A DNA stretch of 64,000 bases from Brevibacillus sp. SYP-B805 (lineage in GTDB: Bacteria; Bacillota; Bacilli; Brevibacillales; Brevibacillaceae): the NCBI RefSeq assembly GCF_011059135.1, contig NZ_JAALGD010000001.1, positions 310,001 to 374,000 of the forward strand, read 5' to 3'. Shown here one piece after another: positions 55,907-63,920 of the stretch. Both the position numbers and the translations under genes were made by a program. The first letter of the stretch is position 1, and the number at the start of each line of letters is the position of its first letter. Below the pieces are notes generated by a model. It saw only the letters and a program-made list of their open reading frames with translations. It did no database searches and was not told the DNA's origin.

Positions 55907-55941
55907 AGCCTTCCTTGCTCCAAGGGAAGGCTGTTTTTTTT
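55907..55941 (+). terminator. Terminator between yraN and comM
   Basis: AGCCTTCC (55907) pairs with GGAAGGCT (55925), followed by eight T. It closes the rnhB-yraN transcript. Confidence 0.88.
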
Positions 55942-55992
55942 GCGTCCCCCGCTGTCTTTTCCTATCGTAATGGGTAGAGAGGAGAGAGGGAG

Positions 55993-57549
55993 ATGTACGC
56001 ACAGACGTTCTCGGGCACGGTTCACGGCATTGACGGCATGGTGGTAACCGTGGAGGTGGATATCGCCAACGGCCTGCCCCAATTTGACATCGTCGGGCTT
56101 GGCGGTTCGGCGATCAAGGAAGCGCGGGATCGCGTGCGCGCCTCCCTGCGCAACAGCGGCTTTGATTTTCCCATGCAGCGGATCACGGTCAATCTGGCCC
56201 CTGCCGATCTGCGCAAGGAAGGCTCCGGCTTTGACTTATCCATAGCCCTGGGGGTGCTGCTCGCTTCCGGCCAACTGGAACGGAGGAAGGAGCAGATCCT
56301 GATTCTGGGCGAAATGGCGCTGGACGGCACCCTCAGGCCCGTATCGGGCGTGCTGCCGATCTTGTTGGAAGCGCAAAAACAAGGGTTTACCCATGTGATT
56401 CTGCCGGAGCAGAACAGGGAAGAAGCCGCGCTGGTCGATCTCTCCGTCCTGCCGGCCAGGAGCCTGCAGGATGTGGTGCGATGCTGGTCGGGGAAAGAAC
56501 TGCCTGCTTCAGCTGACGCCGACACGGAGAAAACCCGCACGGTGACGTTGGCCGAACTGGATGGGAAGCGGAAGGCTGCCCATGATTTTGCCGATGTCAT
56601 AGGCCAGGCCTATGTGAAACGGGGACTGGAGGTGGCGGCGGCCGGCTTTCACAACGTACTGCTGGTCGGCCCGCCCGGATCCGGCAAGACGCTGCTGGCC
56701 CATTGTCTGCCCACGATCATGCCGGAAATGAGTATGGCTGAATCTTACGAGGTGACCAAAATTTACAGCATCGCCGGTCACCTGACCAAAAGGAGCGGTT
56801 TGATCCGCGAGCGGCCGTTTCGCGCTCCGCACCATACCGTTACGGCCGCAGCGCTGGCGGGAGGAGGAGCGCAGATTCCGCGCCCCGGTGAATGCAGTCT
56901 GGCACATGGCGGCATTCTCTTCCTGGACGAGATGCCGGAATTCTCCCGCCATGCGCTCGAAGTGCTCCGGCAGCCGCTGGAGTCAGGGCAGGTGACGATC
57001 GCCCGGGCGAAGCAGGTGTTTACCTACCCGGCTCGTTTCTTGCTGGTTGGCAGCATGAATCCATGTCCCTGCGGCTTCTACGGCTCCCGCGACCAGCGCG
57101 AATGCACCTGCACGCCGCAGCAGATCCAAAAGTATCGGTCGAAATTGTCCGGCCCGCTGCTTGACCGGATCGACCTGCATTTGGAAGTTCCCCGGGTGCC
57201 GGTAACGCTGCTGCAGGAGCGGCCGCAGGCGGAATCGTCCGAAGAGATCCGCTGCAGAGTAGAAGCGGCGAGGGCTATTCAATGCGAGCGTTACCGGCAC
57301 CGCCCCGGCGCTCCTTTCAACAGCGCGATGAACGGAGAGGAGCTGCGCCGGTATGCCGGCCTGGACAGAGAGGGGCAGAAGCTGCTGCAGCTCGCTTTTG
57401 AAACGCTCGGCCTGAGCGCCCGCGCCTACAACCGGATCGTCAAGGTGGCCCGCACCATCGCCGACCTGGGGGGAGCGGAGCAGATCGAGGCCGCCCATGT
57501 GGCGGAAGCGATCCGGTATCGGGCGCTGGATCGTGGGGTGGTGGGATGA
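55993..57549 (+). CDS. comM: YifB/ComM family Mg chelatase-like AAA+ ATPase
   Basis: A 518-residue protein: N-terminal ChlI-like domain with the Lon-type fold (FDIVGLGGSAIKEARDRVRA), AAA+ core with Walker A GPPGSGKTLLAH, Walker B GILFLDEMPEF, FRAPHHT and a Cys-rich CPCGFYGSRDQRECTC insertion, and a C-terminal helical lid. ComM is a hexameric helicase that promotes branch migration during natural transformation. Start behind GAGAGGAGAGAGGGAG. Its stop lies at the edge of the decayed region. Confidence 0.93.
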   Translation: MYAQTFSGTVHGIDGMVVTVEVDIANGLPQFDIVGLGGSAIKEARDRVRASLRNSGFDFPMQRITVNLAPADLRKEGSGFDLSIALGVLLASGQLERRKEQILILGEMALDGTLRPVSGVLPILLEAQKQGFTHVILPEQNREEAALVDLSVLPARSLQDVVRCWSGKELPASADADTEKTRTVTLAELDGKRKAAHDFADVIGQAYVKRGLEVAAAGFHNVLLVGPPGSGKTLLAHCLPTIMPEMSMAESYEVTKIYSIAGHLTKRSGLIRERPFRAPHHTVTAAALAGGGAQIPRPGECSLAHGGILFLDEMPEFSRHALEVLRQPLESGQVTIARAKQVFTYPARFLLVGSMNPCPCGFYGSRDQRECTCTPQQIQKYRSKLSGPLLDRIDLHLEVPRVPVTLLQERPQAESSEEIRCRVEAARAIQCERYRHRPGAPFNSAMNGEELRRYAGLDREGQKLLQLAFETLGLSARAYNRIVKVARTIADLGGAEQIEAAHVAEAIRYRALDRGVVG

Positions 57550-57572
57550 GAATGGTGCAGAGATTGCGGTAG

Positions 57573-58322
57573 GGAAGAATTCAACACGAATGTGAAGTGA
57601 CTGTCTGGCCGAACGGTGTTTTTGACCCCTCCAGCTTTACAATTATTGATTTGACCCGACAACTGGATCATACGGATTTCGCCATTTTTGTGTTCCATCC
57701 CGACAACGAAATGAATAGTAGAGGGGAGCAATCTACGGCGGTAAGGGACAACGTTCTGTTTGAATTTTGATTGTTCATCGGTCGTCTGGGGGTGGAAAGG
57801 GTATTTTATGTTCTTCCGCGGAGTAAAAGGAACAGAATCCACATACCGACTGATTTAATTGGAGTTACATCGGGCATCTACGAAGATGACTGACGAGACG
57901 GTAACCTGGTCTCAGCAGTCAATACATTTTGTAACCAGTTCCGTAGGATTGCAGATCGACTTGGGCCATTGAACAATGTTCATTTGACGGAAAGAGTAAA
58001 TAAACTCGAATCTCATGCACGTTTTCTGTATTATTTGTTGCAATGGTCGAAGAGATCCGACATACAATACAATCAGATCATGTCTGCTTTTAAAGGCGAG
58101 TTTGAAACGGTTCCGCCGTTCAACAAAAAGAAGGCTGTGACGTTATTCCGTCTTACGGATGACGAAAAGGGACTGGAGCAGATCGGGTGTGCGGGAATGG
58201 TTAGAGACGAGAAGGTTTTCTTTTCTCTGGACCATAACGAGAACCACCCGGAAAACCAAAGTAAAGAGTTTGGATGCAAGATGAATTCATCTATACTCGA
58301 CGGATTGCTGATCGATATGTAA
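57573..58322 (+). pseudogene. TIR-like nucleotide-binding protein (CAP12/PCTIR type), two in-frame TGA codons and 5' truncation
   Basis: One frame runs from about 57573 to the TAA at 58320-58322, interrupted only by TGA at 57768 and TGA at 57891. It reads EVTVWPNGVFDPSSF, DHTDFAIFVFHPDN, SRGEQSTAVRDNVLFEF-stop-LFIGRLGVERVFYVLPR, IPTDLIGVTSGIYEDD-stop-RDGNLVSAV, matching the TIR-like domain (PF10137 family) found in anti-phage CBASS effectors. The first TGA falls where relatives have Gly (GGA to TGA). The N-terminal start is missing; a TAG precedes it at 57570, and codons in another frame (57548-57572) may be its shifted beginning, right at the comM stop. The last part, an open frame from TTG 57969 (117 residues), could be read as its own ORF but lacks a ribosome site and is the same frame. 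Confidence 0.85.
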
Positions 58323-58441
58323 TTTATTTCCATCTACTGGCGGACCAAACCGTTATTTGTAGGCTTCGATGAAGAGTTTTATAATGTAAATGAGGACATT
58401 TTGAGCTCACTTCATTAGTTCTTAAAAGGAGAGGCGATTGT

Positions 58442-58616
58442 ATGAATAGAGCCGAGATCGCCAAAAAAGCGGTGGAAAAACGCAGAAACTCGGGGAAACT
58501 TATGTAAATGTTCGCTTTGTCGGTCCTTCCGTAACAGGCTCCCCTTACTTTAGAATCGTGGCATCGGGTAACGGAAAAGTGGAGTATGGTCCTCCGAGCT
58601 ATGTAAAAAAGCGTTA
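58442..58616 (+). pseudogene. Small gene broken by a one-base frameshift
   Basis: ATG 58442 follows AAAAGGAGAGGCGATTGT and gives MNRAEIAKKAVEKRRNSG before an early TAA at 58505. One base shift near 58490 restores a frame reading GETYVNVRFVGPSVTGSPYF to the TAA at 58614, about 58 residues in all. An intact ribosome site and a terminator 15 bases downstream support a real former gene. Family not recognised; it could equally be a sequencing error. Confidence 0.5.
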
Positions 58617-58630
58617 AGTCGTAACAATTC

Positions 58631-58660
58631 AGCCCATCTTGTAAGGAGATGGGCTTTCTT
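58631..58660 (+). terminator. Terminator after the frameshifted small gene
   Basis: AGCCCATCT (58631) pairs with AGATGGGCT (58647), followed by TTCTT. Confidence 0.75.
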
Positions 58661-58681
58661 ATGTTCGACGGGTAGTCGCGT

Positions 58682-58703
58682 CCTCACGCGTAAGTGCGTG
58701 AGG
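58682..58703. repeat. Short palindrome in gene-free sequence
   Basis: CCTCACGC pairs with GCGTGAGG around GTAAGT. It occurs once; no neighbouring copies were seen. It could be the foot of a lost mobile element. The sequence 58661-58845 around it holds no gene that I can support. Confidence 0.5.
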
Positions 58704-58845
58704 CACTATTATATACAGGAGTCACGTTATGTCAACTCCGACTTATATTGCCCACAATCGCTGGTTTAAAATTGACCCACTCCGGCGATTATTTGTTTTG
58801 GTAACAAGGGGGGCGCCATAGGCATCTGTTCTCTTCTTGACATGA

Positions 58846-59142
58846 AGTCGGCAACTGTTTTATTTTCTCACGCGAAAAACTGCTCTACATCGATGTGGGC
58901 GTGGAGCTTGGGTACCCCAGGACGGCCGGTCACGAGAAGAGTGGACGGAGGAGAAGCGGCAGCGCCACTCTAATACTGGATGGACAGGACGAGTAGTAGC
59001 CGGATTGAGATTGAACGAAAAAACAGTTCTGGAACCGGTGGCCGGACGCTTCCCGGACATATTGGAGGATGAGGACGAGATCGCTCTCTCTGAAATGGCT
59101 TGTTCACAAGTGATCGCGTCAGAAGCAGCGATTGATTACTAA
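58846..59142 (+). pseudogene. Gene remnant without a start (about 98 codons)
   Basis: An open frame after TGA at 58843 has no ATG, GTG or TTG with a ribosome site at its head and ends at TAA 59140. Its second half has protein-like composition (NEKTVLEPVAGRFPDILED, then EIALSEMACSQVIASEAAIDY). I do not recognise it. It is probably the C-terminal piece of a decayed gene, in line with its neighbours. Confidence 0.35.
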
Positions 59143-59297
59143 CTGGTTTGCAGTGGAGGCAGTGGACGGGGAAAGAGCATTGTTTTTGTTTTGATTCGCC
59201 ATTCGGAAATGATCCTGATGGGATTTTTTCATCACATAGGTACTCGTATAAGCAGCTTCCATCCACTGTCTCAAAATTAATTTAGGAGGTAGACTGT

Positions 59298-59441
59298 ATG
59301 AAAGGATTGGCGAAGTCAGTTTTAACAATTGTATCACTCATTTGTCTTGTGTTAGGAGGTGGTATGGCTCAAGCTTCTACGTCACCAGAAGAAGAAGTCC
59401 TTTTTCAAGCAAAAATAAAATCTGAGAAAGAATCGGGATAG
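59298..59441 (+). CDS. Short exported peptide (47 aa), possible signalling pre-peptide or truncated secreted protein
   Basis: ATG 59298 follows a strong TTTAGGAGGTAGACTGT. The product has a clear signal peptide (MKGLAKSVLTIVSLICLVLG, likely cleaved after AQA near residue 26) and then about 21 charged residues ending in KESG. Size and layout match Phr-type export-and-reimport peptides, but no Rap or Rgg-like receptor gene is adjacent. It may also be the head of a larger secreted protein cut by mutation. The 185 bases after it show no gene. Confidence 0.5.
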   Translation: MKGLAKSVLTIVSLICLVLGGGMAQASTSPEEEVLFQAKIKSEKESG

Positions 59442-59626
59442 GACGGAAGGGTAGCTTTGAGACGACTATGAAATCCAACCTGTTTTGGCGCAAATCGGTG
59501 GCCCACCGAACGGCCCGACGTCACCTGCTCCTATCTGTCGAGGGAAACGTGGCGGTTTGATCGAAGGGGCGTCGCATGCGGCTGCTTCTGCCGATCACGT
59601 TCTTTCAACTGCTGTGATTGGACGGA

Positions 59627-60003
59627 TATGCTGGTTCGAATTCCAATGAAAAAGCTGCAAACCGTTTGATCTGAAGCCGCGGTTCAATATCGCCCCTGGC
59701 CAGCAGATCCCGGACATTCTTGCTGACGGCGGGCACCGCAGAATCGGCCAATTGCGCTGGGGCTTGGTTCCATCGTGGGCACAGGACGAGAAGATCGGCT
59801 ACAAGATGATCAACGTCCGCGCCGATATGCTGCAGAAGAAGCCAGCCTTTCGGCGAATCAATGAAAATTACCATACACCTTCCCCTGCCTCTTCGACGCT
59901 TTGACAACGTCCGGCCGCCAGAAACTTCACAGTTGCACGATTATTACACACCTGGCCGAACGAGGTTGTCGCAAACATCCATTACATAGATACTTCGGCA
60001 AGA
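59627..60003 (+). pseudogene. SRAP (SOS response-associated) peptidase remnant
   Basis: The frame 59665-59904 reads FDLKPRFNIAPGQQIPDI, RRIGQLRWGLVPSWAQDEK, IGYKMINVRADMLQKKPAFRR, the conserved N-terminal half of YedK/HMCES. Upstream, 59627-59664 is degenerate where the catalytic MCGRF start should be. After PAFRR the frame ends; about 100 codons of the middle are missing, and WPNEVVANIH at about 59950-59985 is the family's C-terminal piece. The gene has lost its active Cys and its core, so it is dead. Confidence 0.75.
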
Positions 60004-60144
60004 GGATAATCAAATATTGCTTGATCGAGAGAAATTAAACCCATTTATAGCGTGATCGATTTTTTACTACCATGCACTTCTTTTCATAAAATTTGTATCT
60101 AAAAATAACCCCTCTTGCCGGGAATTTTTTAGGAGGGTATTCAT

Positions 60145-61389
60145 TTGAGCGAATTCACGTTTGCCATTCTTGTCAAGGAAGTAAACAAAAGGAAGATAAA
60201 CAGCGCAGTCCGTAAATGGAAAGCACCTTCTTGCCTGTTTCCCGCCAACGAAACATGGTATGCGGTTGTCACGGAAGATGGAGCGGAAAACGGATCGGAA
60301 CAGGCGCGACAATTATCGGCTGAGCTGAACACCCATTCGTTTTCCTTCGTCCATGCAGAGGATTACGGATGGCACTATGAGCTGTATGAAAATGGCGAGC
60401 CAAAAGGAACGCTGGAGATCAACTATGAAACGTACGATCACAGCAGCATCGACGATGCGAATGTTCCCCTTTTAAAGAAACTGGCCATTGATGAAGTAGC
60501 GCTGGGACGCCTGGAGCGCGTTCTTGGCGCCAGAACTCCTCAGGCGGAAGATCTGTTGCACAGCGTTGAGCATTTCAAGCAGGCGTTGGGATTTGAAAAG
60601 ATTTCCTGGATTTCGTATGAGTACGTGTCCACGATGTCCAAACGCCAGCTTGACGAAATAGGGGCTACCTTCATCAAACCAGTCACAAAGAGATTCTTGG
60701 CAGACAAAATTATTGTAGAGGTGTTGGATGAACCATTACGTCACATGGGGTATGTCTATGAAGAACGGCCAGAAATGGGTGACCGGCTGTACTTTGTCAA
60801 ACGTGAAAACGGCTTTGATTACGGATTGATGATCGATATGACGCAAAAGAATACAATCGAGCCCAGACTCTTTACTCCTCGCAACACTGGGGCAAACATG
60901 TTCTACATAGCTATGAGGGGATTAAAAAGCTTCGAGTATGCGAATGAACATGAACTGCGTCAGCACCTTGAGGAAATCGTGCGGGTGTTTCAGCAAACAG
61001 GTGATTCGTGGCTGAAAAAGAACAGGATCGGGATCTTTGATGCCAACCCCCTTTATGCAGAGATGGCTGATCGATTCATGGCGGAATACTCGTTTCAACG
61101 CATACACATGGATGAGCGTATTCTGTTTGGCGGCAAGGCGATCTACCAAGGCAATCGGATGCAGATTGAATTTACACATTTTCCCCAGATAGCCAGTATC
61201 GTTACGTATCTGGTCGAGGAGACAGGGAAAAGGTCCTTACAAGACTTTTTGGTGGAACACAGAGACATACTGCCGGTCGATATCAGAACGATTCATTTCT
61301 CATTTAAAAGCCAGGATGAATTTGTACAGGCGCTGGAGCGTACCTTTGATTTTCTGCGTTTTTATTTCAAACAAATACAGGCAGATTGA
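60145..61389 (+). CDS. Large protein of unknown function (414 aa)
   Basis: TTG 60145 follows AGGAGGGTATTCAT. The protein has no signal peptide, membrane segment or motif I know. It starts MSEFTFAILVKEVNKRKINS and shows alternating beta and helical stretches; two segments, FEYANEHELRQHLEEIVRVF and SFKSQDEFVQALERTFDFLRF, look like related helical ends of two halves. It is intact, stands just downstream of the decayed region, and ends before a strong hairpin. Function unknown. Confidence 0.75.
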   Translation: MSEFTFAILVKEVNKRKINSAVRKWKAPSCLFPANETWYAVVTEDGAENGSEQARQLSAELNTHSFSFVHAEDYGWHYELYENGEPKGTLEINYETYDHSSIDDANVPLLKKLAIDEVALGRLERVLGARTPQAEDLLHSVEHFKQALGFEKISWISYEYVSTMSKRQLDEIGATFIKPVTKRFLADKIIVEVLDEPLRHMGYVYEERPEMGDRLYFVKRENGFDYGLMIDMTQKNTIEPRLFTPRNTGANMFYIAMRGLKSFEYANEHELRQHLEEIVRVFQQTGDSWLKKNRIGIFDANPLYAEMADRFMAEYSFQRIHMDERILFGGKAIYQGNRMQIEFTHFPQIASIVTYLVEETGKRSLQDFLVEHRDILPVDIRTIHFSFKSQDEFVQALERTFDFLRFYFKQIQAD

Positions 61390-61418
61390 CGGATTTATCG
61401 TCAGTCATCGGCGCTGTT

Positions 61419-61448
61419 GCAGGATGTTGGTCCAGACCAACATCCTGC
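61419..61448 (+). terminator. Long perfect hairpin after the 414-residue gene
   Basis: GCAGGATGTTGGT (61419-61431) pairs with ACCAACATCCTGC (61436-61448) around a four-base loop. No T-run follows. It lies 30 bases past the stop codon. The rest of the gap to 61657 holds the operator at 61559 and no gene. Confidence 0.6.
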
Positions 61449-61558
61449 GCGGGCAACGTAATGCCTGTAAAACCTTTTGGGACGATTTACAAAAAATTTA
61501 TGACAACTTGATGGAAAATCATTTTCTTTTTTTGCAGGATATGGTATATAGTGTAATT

Positions 61559-61578
61559 AGTTGGTTGAATGACTAACT
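61559..61578 (+). promoter_or_regulatory. Candidate TetR-type operator
   Basis: AGTTGGT and ACTAACT form an imperfect inverted repeat with a six-base centre, about 80 bases upstream of the tetR-family gene. Autoregulation is inferred from position. Confidence 0.4.
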
Positions 61579-61657
61579 CCATAATATGTCTTCCATACAT
61601 AATCATTCGGGGTGGAGTAAGGAAACGCACTGGAATACACGCAAGGGACTGAGATGA

Positions 61658-62290
61658 ATGGCAAAACCGAACGTCGTTTCCAAACAGGAACTGATTGAAG
61701 CAGCCAAGGCGTGCATCGTGGAAAGTGGCTTGGAAAAGCTCACGCTGAAAATGGTGGCTGACAAGGCAAATGTATCGCAGGGGACCGTCTACTACCATTT
61801 TCACACCAAAAACCAACTGATGTTGGACGTGGTAAAAGATGTGTGCCTTCGTTCCTGGGAGGAGATGTCGCATACGCAATCCGTCGAATTCGCCGTCCCG
61901 GAGGCTTTGAATGCCGCCAAGGAACGGTGCCGACCGGACTCCTTTTTCCACCGGCTGTTTTTGTCGCTGGTTGTGTTTAGTTTCAACAATGAAGAAATCA
62001 GACGGGAATTGGGCCAGCTGCTCGCGTTTGAAAACAAGGTGCTTTCGGAAAAGATCCTGGAGCTGATCGCAGACAACCACGCCGATTCCAGCGTAGAGGG
62101 GACTGCTGTTCAGACTGGCCGGGAAAAACGGCTGATGGGGGTTTCCACCGAGATCTGGGCGGTCCTCATCAATGCGTTGATTGACGGCCTGGCCGTACAA
62201 TGCCTGGTCTCTCCCGAATTTGACCGGGATAAAGTGTTTGCCGAATTGGGGGTATTCATTCAGAATCTGTTGGAAAACAAATCTGATTGA
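61658..62290 (+). CDS. TetR/AcrR family transcriptional regulator
   Basis: A 210-residue regulator with a TetR helix-turn-helix in the first 60 residues (SKQELIEAAKACIVESGLEKLTLKMVADKANVSQGTVYYHFHTKNQL) and a helical ligand-binding domain. The ribosome site is weak. It is followed after 109 bases by a four-helix membrane protein gene, which is its likely target along with itself. Ligand unknown. Confidence 0.9.
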   Translation: MAKPNVVSKQELIEAAKACIVESGLEKLTLKMVADKANVSQGTVYYHFHTKNQLMLDVVKDVCLRSWEEMSHTQSVEFAVPEALNAAKERCRPDSFFHRLFLSLVVFSFNNEEIRRELGQLLAFENKVLSEKILELIADNHADSSVEGTAVQTGREKRLMGVSTEIWAVLINALIDGLAVQCLVSPEFDRDKVFAELGVFIQNLLENKSD

Positions 62291-62399
62291 GCAGCCAAAT
62301 CAAGTCTTGGGGGCTGGCTTCATCGTGTGTTCTTCCACACTTCCCTCCAAAGACTTTTTTCCAATATATCTACTCATATTTAGAAAAGGAGATGAGGGT

Positions 62400-62798
62400 A
62401 TGTTCTCAGAAAAACTGGGCCTGACCTTGCTGTTCTCGATCCTGGTCTGGTTGGGAGCGACGTTGTTCTTCGTGTTTTTCGGCAGCATGGTGTTGGTCGA
62501 CCCGTATCAACAAGACTTTTTCATGAGGTTCCTGTTGTTGGAGATCGCGACAGCAGTGGTCTTGTACATCGTCTTTGTGATCTTTCGCAAGCTGGACCCC
62601 AGTCCGTATTCCGTGGTGAAGCTGGGGCTGATCGGCAGTGCAGTCGGCTTGATCATCGATGCCTTCGTGTTGTGGAACCGCGACGTGTTTTTTTCGGGAT
62701 TGTCCAGTGAACAGCTGCTCGCCTTTACGATCTGGATGTCATTTGCCTATGGACTCTACTTGCTGATCCCGCTATTCATGCGAAAAGAGAACAAGTAA
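62400..62798 (+). CDS. Four-helix membrane protein (possibly DUF5367)
   Basis: A 132-residue protein with four hydrophobic helices (LGLTLLFSILVWLGATLFF, then FLLLEIATAVVLYIVFVI, VKLGLIGSAVGLIIDAF, LAFTIWMSFAYGLYLLIPLF). ATG 62400 follows AAAAGGAGATGAGGGT; the longer upstream frame overlaps the tetR-family gene and is not used. Its layout resembles the DUF5367 family, which often sits beside a TetR gene. Function unknown. Confidence 0.7.
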   Translation: MFSEKLGLTLLFSILVWLGATLFFVFFGSMVLVDPYQQDFFMRFLLLEIATAVVLYIVFVIFRKLDPSPYSVVKLGLIGSAVGLIIDAFVLWNRDVFFSGLSSEQLLAFTIWMSFAYGLYLLIPLFMRKENK

Positions 62799-62814
62799 TT
62801 CCAAGTAATTCATT

Positions 62815-62889
62815 TTAGATAAATCTTGGAGGAGCGTTGAAATTCATCAGCAGGATGAGCGTGATGGAGATTGCTACAAGTTTCATCAT
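62815..62889 (-). CDS. Very short hydrophobic peptide (24 aa)
   Basis: ATG 62889 (or the next codon, ATG 62886) follows GAGGAGGTGGA, one of the best ribosome sites in the region. The product MMKLVAISITLILLMNFNAP plus four residues would be a single membrane helix. It lies downstream of the universal stress protein gene on the same strand, past its terminator. It may be a small stress-related membrane peptide or chance. Confidence 0.3.
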   Translation of the reverse strand: MMKLVAISITLILLMNFNAPPRFI

Positions 62890-62955
62890 TCCACCTCCTC
62901 ATCGTCACGTTTAGACGCTATAGATTTCCTTTTTGTTACATTCCATCTAAAGAAA

Positions 62956-62980
62956 AATCGAGTGGTATGTCCACTCGATT
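62956..62980 (-). terminator. Terminator after the universal stress protein gene
   Basis: AATCGAGTGG (62956-62965) pairs with CCACTCGATT (62971-62980). Read on the minus strand it is followed by TTTTCTTT, 50 bases past the stop at 63032. Confidence 0.8.
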
Positions 62981-63031
62981 CTCTTACCCCGCAACCTGGC
63001 GATGCCAACAACTGACGTAACGACGAGGCAT

Positions 63032-63898
63032 CTATGCGATAAGGAGAGGTATCTTCGTGCCGTGGATCACCTTGTAAACGACGCTGCCCAGCAGGATACC
63101 GGCGAGCCGGTTGAGGCCGCGATGGCCCATGGCGATCAAGTCTGAGCCGGTTTCTTCGGCAAACGCTTGGATCAGGTGGCCAGGATCCCCGACAGCCACA
63201 TGGGTCGTATAGGGCAATTGATGAGAGATGAACCGCTGCTCGTATTTCTCGACAACGGATTTGCCGCTCTCCAACAGTTCTGCATCGCTCGTCCATTCCA
63301 GGTTTTCCAGGCCGGTGTTCACGATGGGAGGAACAACCACGTGCAAAAGGGAGAAGTGTGCTCCTGTTCTGCGGCCGAGGTTGATGGCTGCCTCGGCCGC
63401 CTTCCATGCGTATTCCGACCCATCGACAGCGATGAGGATCTTCCGGAAGGGCCGGGGGTTCATCTTTGCTTCCGTGATCAGTTCCGGTATCAGCACGACG
63501 GGAATGGTGAGGCGCTGCAGGGTCGGGTAGCTGACGCTGTGGTGCAGGAAGCTGGAGACGGCACCGTATCCATGCGTCCCCATGATGACAAAGTCATGGT
63601 TGTTTTCTGCATAGCGGCAGATGAGCTCATCGGGAACGCCGTACGCGATATGCATGCTGTACGGGATGCCCTTCTTCTCCACCTGCTGCAGGATGGGGGC
63701 CATCGTCTTCATCGCATCCTGGTTTTGAATCTCTTTGATCCGCTCGGCACTCAGGTAGTGAACGGTGTGCTGGGCGGGAAAAGGCTGTAACACGTGAAGG
63801 AGTGTCAGATGATCTGCTTGTGTGGTCAGCGCCAGGGCGTATTCCAAGGCGCGCTTGGATGGTTCGGAACCATCGATGGGCAGCAAGAAGCGTGTCAT
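63032..63898 (-). CDS. Tandem universal stress protein (two UspA domains)
   Basis: A 288-residue protein with two UspA domains. Domain 1 (MTRFLLPIDGSEPSKRALEYA to VIMGTHGYGAVSSFLHHSVS) and domain 2 (FRKILIAVDGSEYAWKAAEAA to IAMGHRGLNRLAGILLGSVVYKV) each carry the G2xG9xG(S/T) nucleotide-binding pattern, so ATP binding is likely in both. ATG 63898 follows GAGGGGATGTGATC; an upstream ATG at 63982 lies in the next gene. It follows another usp gene closely, in one operon. Confidence 0.92.
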   Translation of the reverse strand: MTRFLLPIDGSEPSKRALEYALALTTQADHLTLLHVLQPFPAQHTVHYLSAERIKEIQNQDAMKTMAPILQQVEKKGIPYSMHIAYGVPDELICRYAENNHDFVIMGTHGYGAVSSFLHHSVSYPTLQRLTIPVVLIPELITEAKMNPRPFRKILIAVDGSEYAWKAAEAAINLGRRTGAHFSLLHVVVPPIVNTGLENLEWTSDAELLESGKSVVEKYEQRFISHQLPYTTHVAVGDPGHLIQAFAEETGSDLIAMGHRGLNRLAGILLGSVVYKVIHGTKIPLLIA

Positions 63899-63920
63899 GA
63901 TCACATCCCCTCTCCCCAGT

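Noticed and set aside
57969-58322. Independent 117-residue gene starting at TTG 57969
   Set aside because: It lacks a ribosome site and is in the same frame as the TIR-like sequence upstream, so it is treated as the tail of that pseudogene.
58676-58710. Sequence resembling a type I-C CRISPR repeat (GTCGCGTCC...GTGCGTGAGG)
   Set aside because: Only one copy is present, with no regularly spaced repeats and no cas gene in the window; the likeness comes from a simple palindrome.
59119-59337. Minus-strand ORF of 72 codons over 59119-59337
   Set aside because: No ribosome site, overlaps the well-supported exported peptide, and composition is unconvincing.
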